From: Mesostigma viride
Taxonomy: Eukaryota > Streptophyta > Mesostigmatophyceae > Mesostigmatales > Mesostigmataceae
Assembly: GCA_009746045.1 (NCBI GenBank)
Contig: RPFO01000072.1
Location: 141,001 to 205,000 of the forward strand
Direction of reading: 5' to 3'
Length of the DNA stretch: 64,000 nucleotides
In this document: positions 55,569 through 64,000 of the stretch, piece after piece
How positions within the stretch are numbered: the stretch's first letter is position 1
How the letters are laid out: each line of letters starts with the position of its first letter
Made by a program: the position numbers and the translations under genes
Notes under the pieces: model-generated
The model's database searches: none
Seen by the model: only the letters and a program-made list of their open reading frames with translations
Told to the model about the DNA's origin: nothing

Positions 55569-58500
55569 TCATCGTTTCCCATGCTGGTCCGTCACGCCCC
55601 CCATGTGCAGGTCACGATAGTACGCTGGGCACGCCCAATCAAACGCATCCAGCACATAGTGGTTGTTCCCAAGGTGGTCGTGCTTCACCTGTAGGACTGG
55701 TTCTGATGTGGTGTCACCTACACGTGCCGCCACATGCTTTACTTTGCATTTGGTTTCGCAACCACGCCGCCAGCACTGATGCAACAGTCGGACCTGTGAC
55801 CCCAGGTAGGACAGAGGCTGTGGATACTTCCCGTTGGCTTTCCACTGCGAGGACAGTGTCATGTCTTTGGTGAACACAGGACAGTCCGTCCAAGTTTCGT
55901 CCATGTTGAACATGGGCTTGCCCTGAACGTCCTCTGCATTCCCTGACTCAAACCAAATCGGGACAAACCACATGCTCCCCATGGCCCCCTCAGCAGGCGT
56001 CAGCATGAAGATGGTGCCAACCTCAGCAAACCAAAATTCAGCGTCCACATTGTCCGCCGCCTGGTATGCCAATGAGTCTGCCGTCGCCACTTGACCTTCC
56101 GGGTATGCATCAGTGTGGAAGCACCTGACCTCCCCAGTCGTAATGGTCCTGGCACCGACTACTGCACTAGCATAAACCTTCACGCTGCCAGTTGCTTCAT
56201 CCCAGGGTGGACAGCCCAGCGGGGCGAGAAGCTCGTCCACCGTCTGCTTGTCAGCGCCAATTTCCGCCAACGTAGGTGTTGACTTAGGGTTACGGCCGCA
56301 AGGCATGCCCCCCATGACCTGCACACACACAGCACCACATGCAAAACACACAAGTGCCGTTGTTAGCCTGGGCATATGAACGGAAATGCTGGGTCGGCCC
56401 AGCACACCAAGGAATGCCCTAGCCCTAGCGCCAGCGCAGCCATAGCAACAGCGCCCATGCGTTTCCTCACCTGCTCGATGCGCCCCAACGCGCAGCGCTC
56501 GTGTATGACCGTTGGAAAAGTCGCCCCTTGCCGCACCCACACCTCCCGCCCAGAAGGACCGCCACTCGCGCCACTACCAGTCGCGGCCGCTTTGGGATAC
56601 AGCTTGTTGAACATCCTGCTTTCCTGCAAGGTTTGCAGCACGCGTTCATCGAGCTGGGATGTCTCCTTAACCAGCATTGACTGCCACGCCAAGTAGCCCT
56701 GTAGTTTCTGCAGCAAGTAACGCCCCGGCTCCTTGCTGTGGCATTTGGCCATGGACTCCATGAGAGATTTCAGGAATAAGTGGTACCCCTCAAATTCATG
56801 CGGGCCCAAGGACCAGATACGACCCACATCGTCAGTCTGTGCCAAAGCATGGCGCGGTATGTGGACGTTATGGCTGGCGGCATTGTCTTGGCGTGCCATC
56901 CTCTTCTTCTTCTTCTCCGCGTTCTTCTTCTTCTTCTCCGCGTTTTTCTTCTTTTCGTCGCCATCCGCTGCCTCAGCCATTGCCCCAGGACCCTTTCCTG
57001 CAAGGCTGCCACGCGGCCACAAGGTGCCGAAACACTCTTGAAAAGTGGCGTAGACGTTGTCAGCAGCCAAGTTGTAGATTGGAGACGTAACGGGACCAAG
57101 CATCATCTGCGCCCACTTGGCGAGGTGCATCACCATCTTGCTGATCCGCCGGGCCTTCCTTTTCTCCTTATCATCTCCCTCATTCCGCCTCCTCAGCAGC
57201 AGCATGGGAAGTGCAAAAGGCATTTGGAACAGTAGGGTCAGCAGCTCCATTCCCTTGTAATGTGGATACAAGGTAAAAGCTTTCCCCTGCGGCAGCCGGC
57301 TCCCGACGCGCGTGGGGTGTGCGCTTACCCAAGCATCCAACTCCGGGTGCTGGCGAGTGGGAATTCCATCCTCCTCGAGGTAGCGAGCCACCTGCTTACA
57401 TAGACCCAACGTCAGATTGTGAAAGATATCCATCGGATACTGCCGGTAGCGGTCAAAGAATCGAAGCTCCCGCCAAGGCCACAGCGGCTGATACATCACC
57501 CCGGTCTCCTTCGCCTTCTCTTTCCGTGCCGTGGCCGTCGCCATGCCCTCCATCTCCTCCAATATTTCCGCCGTTTGCTTCTCACTGCGCATGTACTCCG
57601 CCACGTCCACCGTCGCATCCGCCCAGTCGTCGTGGTGAACGTTGCAAAAGGGGCATCCCTGCAGTGGCGCACACACCCACAATGCGCCGCACACCAAGGT
57701 ACGCAGAAATAAAAGAAGGCCTGATGGTTACGGTGATAACAAACCAACACAGCTTCCCAATACATCAAGGTCACATGGGCAGCACCCCGAACCAAGCTAC
57801 GTGACAACATCACTCACTTTGTCGCCGGTGCAACCCTTGTGCCCCATCGCGCCGTTGCGGGCGGCCGAATCCATCACGTTCAGGTTCGCGACACGGATTT
57901 CCCACCGCTCCATTGGCGTATTGGGAAACTTCACAAGCATGGGCACGCCCTCTGCCATCGCATCCATGTCCTCCACAAGACACTCAAGGACTGCCTCTCG
58001 TGGCACATGTGTATCTCTCACGGTGATGGGGAAGATCATGTCTCTTGACTTGTTGTCGGCGCGCTCGATGTTCAGAACAGTGAACAAATGCGCTTCCAGC
58101 GTCCCATGCCGATGGAGATACTCCTCAAATGAGTCATCCCACAACGCCACTACCAAATATAGGATGCGTAGACCATCCTTAGAAGGGCGGTAACAGCGGA
58201 ATTCGGCTTCCCATCTAGAGAATCTCAGCCTCTTGTACCGAGGCTTGTCCGGGGACAGGTTGTACGACCTGCGCATGAAGAACACTCGCCCGCCCTCTCG
58301 GTCAGCCTCGGCAAATTTCCTCCACTTACGGACGCCAACCACGTCAATGTGACCCCCGTAGTTCAGTAAAGAGATCTCCTGCTCATGCTTCGTCCAGAAG
58401 ACCTCACTGACACGATCGGCATCCCGCGGTACGGTCCCCCCGGACAATCCCTTGCGCGGTAGAAGAACCTGCAGGCATCATGACGGCGGGCAAATACTAT

Positions 58501-60127
58501 AGGATTGTCATCAATATACAATACTAGATCCATCCAAGCGTGCTGGACGTGCACACGTCAATATCCTCCCACCAAATGTAGTGCACTCTGTGTCATCCTG
58601 CGCATGCGTGGTCTCAATTTAGGATGCCGAGGATGCCGAGGAGTGGCTAACCTCGGGAAAATAGTGTTCGGAACTTTGCGCTCATGCAGGACCAAAAAGG
58701 CTACGACATTATTTGGTCTCTAAACACACCACATTGCTGCATAAACACTGTCATCATACTTGATATATGGTGCAAACATTGCACTTCCCACAACCCAGTT
58801 TAATAACCATGCTTGCACTGGCCCGGATGCATGCCCATTACGGCAGTTTATAGTGGTCAACTGGTACCAACCAACAAGGGAGCCCGGACAGACACCAATC
58901 TGTTTTCAGCAGAATGCAATTAACTCAGCATGTGCAATCCCAAGGGCATATCATGATGAGTGTACATCGACACAAAAGCACCATCCGTGCCACTTACCGG
59001 ACTTTCGCCCATGGCTCACGAGTACCGTCAGCGTTTACTTGCATGAAGACAGCGCGGACAAGGCAAAGTTCTTCTCGCTTTCGCTGCCCCTTGTTGTTGT
59101 CCATTAACACCATGATGGTGTCCCCAATGCGGACGACACTCTGCCGCTTCTCACTGGAACTTGCTGCCAAGGCGGGAAGCTGCACCTCCTGTTGTTGAAC
59201 TGTTGGATGGGTGTTGTAAAACTGGGTCTGATTGAAAGTCCACACACGCCGATCCTCATTCATCTCGTGTTCTAGCAACAGTTTCCCCGTGAACGACTCA
59301 TTCTGCAGCAGAGCGGATAGCGTTGACTGTATGCTGATGTAAGTGAACTTGACTGCCTCACGCAAAGGATCGCCCTCTGCCTCCGCTGGGACCCAATTCA
59401 CAGTCAGTGCGTCCGCAAGGGGCAGGCCCTTCTCCAATGACCGTCTCCTAGCCACGCCGAACTCCCCGTGGCTGGTCACACTGTATTGTGGGTGCTTCGC
59501 CAGTTCCTGAAACGCTTCGATGCACTTATCAGGAAGACCAAACTCCGTGGCTATGCAGAAAAGCGAAGCCTGTGTAAAATCCGCGTTCCCAGACAACGGC
59601 TTAGACCATGCCCATGGGTTTCTTGATGCACGGCCGGCGCCGGCCTCAACATCACCAGCCGTTCCTCCCCCACCGTCTGTCGTAAGCCCCTCCTCCGCCA
59701 TCGCCCCCCCTGCCCCACCGTCTGCCGTAAACTCCTCCTCCGCCATCGCCCCCCATTCCTCCTCCATTGAGTCATCAGGGCGCGGCTCAGCAGGCTCTAC
59801 GCCTTCCATGCCCGCCGCATCGGGCTCCGGCGACCGTGTATCCACTTCAGCCACTTCAACAGCTTCGGCGGTCTTCAACAGCTGTTCACCTTGCGGGCAT
59901 TCCTGGCGTGGCTCACCAAACAGCCTTCGCCGTTTGGCTCCGTCGTTCCCGCCGCTGGGAACGGACCAGGAGGCACCGACATTGGGGCGCGCGACGAGCG
60001 GTTGTGGACCGATATCGGGGAACGAGAAGGGTGCCTGACGACGAGAACGTTCAAGGGCCTCACCTACGAACGACTTTTGGGGGGACTTGTAATATGCCTG
60101 AGATCGACGAGTCTTCAGCCAGCTCAT
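55569..60127 (-). CDS. CMC (CACTA/Plavaka-type) transposase, four exons
   Basis: Minus strand, about 1240 residues. Exon 1 (60127-58998) has an acidic leader and ends in VVRIGDTIMVLMDNN. Exon 2 (about 58471-57818) has ILYLVVALWDDSFEEY, MIFPITVRDTHVPRE and GVPMLVKFPNTPMERWEIR, the pattern of the tnp2 core. Exon 3 (about 57659-56471) opens GCPFCNVHHDDW and contains RQYPMDIFHNLTLGLCKQVA, the Asp...His-Asn...Leu-Gly block of CACTA-superfamily transposases. Exon 4 (56318-55569) ends DQHGKR. Donors GTAAGT, GTGAGT and GTGAGG and acceptors CTGCAG fit, with exons 2-3 and 3-4 in phase. The exon 1-2 junction is a base out of phase, so one site is approximate. A KKKNAEKKKKN repeat sits mid-protein. It should cut and rejoin the CACTA ends. 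Upstream array C faces it. Confidence 0.8.
58472..58997 (-). other. Transposase intron 1
   Basis: A 0.5 kb intron between the GTAAGT donor at 58997 and the CCTGCAG acceptor near 58472. It contains a duplicated GGATGCCGA. No other feature is seen. Confidence 0.6.
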
Positions 60128-60274
60128 TTGCTTGTCAGGCTGACAATTCCGTGCGCATCGTTGCCATGCAGTGTCGTCCCATTAATATTGTATACACCTC
60201 CAGTTGCAACAAACGCCATGGACGTACAGCAATTACAACACGAGGCTTATACCAATACCTAACTAAACCGAAGG

Positions 60275-60648
60275 TGGTACACAACTGCCGCGGGAAGGAG
60301 GGGGGTGATACACAAATACCGTACAAGTGATACACAAATACCGTACAAGTGATACACAATTGCAGCCAGGTCGACAGCGGGTCGCTGCGTACCTGCCGTG
60401 GGAAGGAGGACAAGTGATACACAAATACGTACAAGTGATACACAAATACCGTACAAGTGATACACAATTGCAGCCAGGACAACAGCGGGTCGCTGCGTAC
60501 CTGCCGTGGGAAGGAGGACAAGTGATACACAAATACCGTACAAGTGATACACAATTGCAGCCAGCACAACAGCGAGTGGCTGCGTACCTGCCGTGGGAAG
60601 GAGGGGGGTGGTACACAACTGCCGCCAGTATAACAGCGGGTTGCCGCG
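60275..60648 (-). promoter_or_regulatory. Shared upstream repeat array, copy C
   Basis: The same unit as arrays A and B, minus orientation, about three and a half units, beginning about 150 bases upstream of the transposase ATG. The gene-proximal end is GTGTATCACCCCCCTCCTTCCCGCGGCAG, as in array B. It also lies between this gene and the divergent gene at 60869. Confidence 0.8.
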
Positions 60649-60868
60649 TTTTAGGGTGACCTGACAGCGATGCCGCAAGAACGTGTACCGTGCGATGTTT
60701 GGTTTGCCCCTGACCACTGGGGTTGTAGCCGTCGGATGGCTGCAACCACGTGTGTACGCGAAATTTGACAGTGCACCAGGAGTGCACGCGAAATTTGAAA
60801 GTGCGCCTTCACGTCTTCACCACCGTAGGTGACTCCAGTTGACGTTTACGCGCAGCTCATCAGTTTCT

Positions 60869-62303
60869 ATGGCGCCCAAGCTCAAGAAGAAGGCCATGAT
60901 GTCGCGGGAGGAGGAGGACATCGGCCGGCGGCGCAAGAAAAGCCGCCAGTTGCCTTCCTCCGAATCCGAATCCGAATCCGATTCCCTTCCTCGTCGTCCT
61001 CCGGCGAGGACGACGATATGGCGCCCCCCCGGATGCACCGGCCACCACCTCCGCCGGCAGGAACTTGCAAATCGCGGCCAACAGGGCGGAGGAGGGCCTC
61101 AGGCAGGAGGTGGCGGCATTGAGACAAGACGTCGCCAGTCTCATGACGCGACTGGGCACCAAACTGCCCAGGAATTTCGTGGGTAGCACATTACGCATTT
61201 TATAGCTTATTTGCTGAACTTTTTTGCTTTACACGATTCATTATTCCAGATTTCTAACTTCGCACTTTCTCTATCTTGCACATTGCACGTTTGCAGAAGA
61301 CGACCCCAGCTTTTTCGGCAGCTGTCGAACACCTCTCCAGGCATTGCCTGAGCGTTCGCCCTGACGTCGGGCAAGCCGTTCAGCTGGACCAGGAGCGGTC
61401 CGTCAGGGAGATGGGTCTGCGTGGCGCGATCGCCATGTTCTTCCAGGAGTCGGGCATCGTGAGAAGCCCCGCCGACTCGGTTCCTGCGGAGGATTACGTT
61501 CAAGTCCGGGCTGCGCTGATCAAGCGCCTGGCCAACCACCGGTCCAACTTGTTCAAGTTTGGCCTGATGCGGGTGTCTGACGACTACACGCCGTGGTTGG
61601 TGGGGACGGCCACCACCAATCGCATCAAGAAGTACGCAGACCTTCCAGCATGGCTGAAGGAGGACTTCGCCCGCGTGGTACTTTTGTACTATCTGAAGAT
61701 GTTGCACTTCACGGTGCAGGTAAGCAGCCTTCTTATCATTGTTTCGTGGCATGCGCTTACTTTCTTTAACACATTGGTACATAGGACTAAACTGCATGTC
61801 ACTACATTTAGTTTTTGTATGCCAACAATGACTTATATTGTTTGTTCAATGCATGCATGGTTAAAATGAATGTACTTGCCGTGTGATGATGACACCACAA
61901 GCAGGAGGTGCGGGACAAGCGGCCTGAGCTGTGGGAAGATTGGGAAGACATCGCCTCCAAGTGCTGGGACAAGAAGAAGGTGCGCGAGGCGTCCCAGAAG
62001 CTGAGCCTGATGCGGACTGGGCCAAGGCGCGAGTGGGACGACGTGGACGAATGTTTCAAGGAGGTGGCGAGGACGCGTGCTTACTACCGGAATGTGCCAA
62101 CGCGTGTCTTGTTCGACAACATAAACAACCCGTGGCCCTACTCTGACGCAAGCGCAAACTCGCAATCCCGCGCAAGCATCGGCGCCTCGAGCGCACCAAG
62201 CGAGCGCACAGCAGCACCTGCCGAGGAGACCACACCCATCGGCGCCGCGAGCGGGGATGTCACGCACTCACTGCCGGCCGAGCCCCAGTCAGCACCTTTG
62301 TAG
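60869..62303 (+). CDS. Coiled-coil accessory protein, three exons
   Basis: The ATG at 60869 gives MAPKLKKKAMMSREEEDIGR and a Ser/Glu-rich stretch. The frame then changes, by an intron ending CGGCAG or indels near the C-run at 61023, to the heptad segment LQIAANRAEEGLRQEVAALR. The GTGGGT donor at 61179 and TTTGCAG acceptor at 61296 join in phase to exon 2 (61297-61719: KTTPAFSAAVEHLSRH, RSNLFKFGLMRVSDDYTPW). GTAAGC at 61720 and ACAAGCAG at 61904 join in phase to exon 3 (61905-62303: EVRDKRPELWEDWEDIASKC, then an Ala/Ser/Pro tail). Family unknown. The general plan (basic start, coiled coil, compact C-terminal domain) suits a DNA-binding partner of the transposase, divergently transcribed from it. 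Confidence 0.6.
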
Positions 62304-62686
62304 AAGACCCCACCCATTGGTGCCTCGAGCGAGTTTGTCACGCAATCCAATGGATGATAGCAAAGCCAATAAATATTTAAGGATGTCATCAGCCGACTTG
62401 GTTATCTGATCATGTCTTGTGCTACCATGCTCCGGATTCTCCCGATTTCTGGCCTGCGATGGTTGTCTCCTTGATGTCTTGTGTTAGAGTTTCAATGTAT
62501 TATAAATGCGACAAGGACATCGGCTGAAATGTGAGAATGAAGACATATTGGTGAAGTTAAGACAAAAACTTTGTTTTATGCTTAAATATGAAATAATAAA
62601 CTCTTTTAGGCTCATTTCATGAAATGAATGATGATGGACATTGCACAAATTAAAAACATAGTATAGAGTAGACAACTACATCTTAA
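62304..62686. other. 3' region of the coiled-coil gene
   Basis: AATAAA at about 62367 is a probable polyadenylation signal. Bases 62421-62480 match 276-335. No further gene is seen. Confidence 0.5.
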
Positions 62687-63126
62687 GTTACAACTTGTAA
62701 ATTACGATATGTAGAGGTCTGCACGTAAGTTACCAACTCGTAATTTAACCGCTCGTAGACTATCAACTCGTAAATTACTACCTCGTAAGTTACTACCTCG
62801 CGCATTACTACCTCGTACATTACTACCTCGTAAATTACTACCTCGTAAATTACTACCTCGTAAATTACTACCTCGTAAATTACTACGTCGTAAATTACTA
62901 CCTTGTAAATTACTACCTCGTAAATTACTACCTCGTAAATTACTACCTCGTAAATTACTACCTCGTAAATTACTACCTCGTAAATTACTACCTCGTAAAT
63001 TACTACATCGTAAATTACTACATCGTAAATTACGACGTCGGATCTTACCTCGGATCTAACTCGTAGCTTACGAGAAAGATCCGACCTCCTATGCAAACGG
63101 TAAGAGTAAAAGCGGAGTAAATTACC
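62687..63126. repeat. Right subterminal array, 15-bp TAAATTACTACCTCG unit
   Basis: About 20 units of TAAATTACTACCTCG occupy 62765-63035, with degenerate relatives on both sides. They lead directly into the right CACTA terminus. Regular subterminal repeats of this size are the expected transposase-binding region of CACTA elements. Confidence 0.9.
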
Positions 63127-63182
63127 ACCTCGTAATTTACGCCTCGGATCATTTTTACTACCCTCGGACGAAAAGTATAGTG
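63127..63182 (-). repeat. Right CACTA-type terminal inverted repeat
   Basis: 56 bp, perfect reverse complement of 39545-39600, followed by TGTTTCATATATAAC. Confidence 0.85.
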
Positions 63183-63341
63183 TGTTTCATATATAACGTA
63201 AGGGTTCAGCATCATGGTTTAGCACCGTGGTGGCAGCCGAGCAGGTCTACTAACGATCATGGACCTAACCTTGGCGAGTATTTGCTTCATATTTCACTCG
63301 TTGGACTGAGCTAGCTTTACACCTGCTGTTTGGCCTGCACC

Positions 63342-63986
63342 ATGGTCCCTGCCCCCACCCCCGCCTGCACCCCCCTTTTCGGTCAACGCGCGCCCTTGGT
63401 CATCGCCACCTTCAACGCCCGCACGCTCCAGCCCGACGCTGACCGCTGTCACTGCCTGCGCAGTGACGACTGTCAGTGCCATCGAGTCTCCAATCTTATT
63501 GGTTTCTGCATCGACAATAATATCGCCATCCTGGGAATCCAAGAACACAGGCGCACTGCATCGGCCCGCGGATCAACTGCCCTTGTTGCTGACGACATCG
63601 ACGGCTGGCGGTTCTACTACGGAGGCGGCGACGGCACCGGGAACGGGGGCGTCGGTCTCCTCTGCTCCCCGCTCGCCGTACGCCACATGGGCGAACCCCA
63701 GCTGGTCAACGCTCGGCTCCTCGTGGCCACTTTTCATTCGATGGAGGGCCACTCGACCTACGCCCTGACGGTGGGCGTTGGTTACGCACCCCACTCCGGC
63801 CACCCAGAACAAGACCGCAAGGACTTCTTTGCAGCGCTGGAGAACCTGGCGAACGGCATCCCTGGTCGCAACTACCTCGCTCTGCTGCTGGACGCCAACG
63901 CCACGCTACCACCGGGTACTGGCGGATGTCAGCACGCCCCCAACGGTACGGTCTCCAATGCCAACACCGAACTTTTTAATTGCTGA
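63342..63986 (+). pseudogene. AP-type endonuclease of a LINE, 5' part
   Basis: The frame from the ATG at 63342 (MVPAPTPACTPL) gives about 214 residues of an exonuclease-endonuclease-phosphatase fold as used by L1/RTE-type LINEs. Visible blocks are VIATFNARTL (Asn metal site), ILGIQEHRR (Glu metal site), GGVGLLCSP and YLALLLDANA (Asp-x-Asn site). The frame stops at TGA 63984-63986 after NANTELFNC, while the following bases still look coding (FAYD in the same frame), so the stop may be a nonsense change. The reverse transcriptase would lie beyond the window. It is unrelated to the R2-like copies, which use a different nuclease. Confidence 0.75.
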
Positions 63987-64000
63987 TTTGCTTACGACAT

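Larger units (their letters stand above)
39545..63182. mobile_element. Giant cargo-carrying CACTA-like unit, 23.6 kb
   Basis: A 56-bp sequence beginning CACTATACTTTTCGTCC at 39545 recurs as a perfect reverse complement ending at 63182. Next to both ends lie repeats of the GTAATTTAC type. Inside are seven protein-coding units with ordinary composition and GT-AG introns, including a CMC-type transposase, a dioxygenase and a kinase. CACTA ends, subterminal repeats and a tnp2-like transposase agree with the CMC superfamily. Against one simple insertion: the 3-bp flanks are CGG on the left and TGT on the right, the right flank does not resume the interrupted R2-like copy, and an assembly gap lies inside. 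The alternative is two related elements joined or partly deleted. Confidence 0.6.

Overview
The window is eukaryotic nuclear DNA. Coding stretches are split by GT-AG introns. There are LTR and non-LTR retrotransposons, DNA transposons and very abundant minisatellites, and no bacterial operon structure. A Ty1/copia element with an initiator-Met-type primer site, R2-like non-LTR elements and CACTA- and Harbinger-type transposases suggest a green-lineage alga or a similar protist. The species cannot be fixed from the sequence. A 588-base run of N (51517-52104) shows that this is a scaffolded draft assembly. No conserved housekeeping gene was recognised; nearly every protein-like segment lies in, or looks like part of, a mobile element.

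Layout. 1-5239: a 1.35 kb foldback element with minisatellite arms, a tandem array and a broken PIF/Harbinger transposase. 5240-9787: a recent copia-type element with gag and protease only, complete LTRs and a perfect 5-bp target duplication. 9788-13610: an unrecognised protein remnant and a 1.46 kb composite of four large palindromes inside a GGTTACC-rich repeat region. 13616-27273: a possible 13.7 kb DNA element bounded by a 29-bp inverted repeat and a TGT duplication. It holds an unknown minus-strand gene, a plus-strand Q-rich gene whose intron is almost wholly minisatellite, and two nested R2-like copies. 27274-36996: minisatellites, LINE fragments, a solo copia LTR and a degenerate RNase H remnant. 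36997-39544: two more R2-like copies, the second broken by the next unit.

39545-63182 is bounded by a 56-bp perfect inverted repeat starting CACTA. Between the ends lie seven spliced or long coding units: a small basic protein, an unknown 415-residue protein, a protein kinase, an unknown Cys/His-containing protein, a 2-oxoglutarate/Fe(II) dioxygenase, a four-exon CMC (CACTA/Plavaka-type) transposase, and a coiled-coil protein. A roughly 120-bp repeat array lies directly upstream of three of them, always in the gene's own orientation, which looks like a shared control element. I read this region as a giant cargo-carrying CACTA-superfamily transposon, or the fusion of two. Two cautions apply: the 3-bp flanks do not match, and the assembly gap lies inside. 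63183-64000 begins another non-LTR element with an AP-type endonuclease.

Not everything is intact. Frameshifts at homopolymer or short repeat runs affect the R2-like ORF, the dioxygenase, the Q-rich gene and the minus-strand gene at 19.4-20.9 kb. These may be decay or draft-assembly errors.
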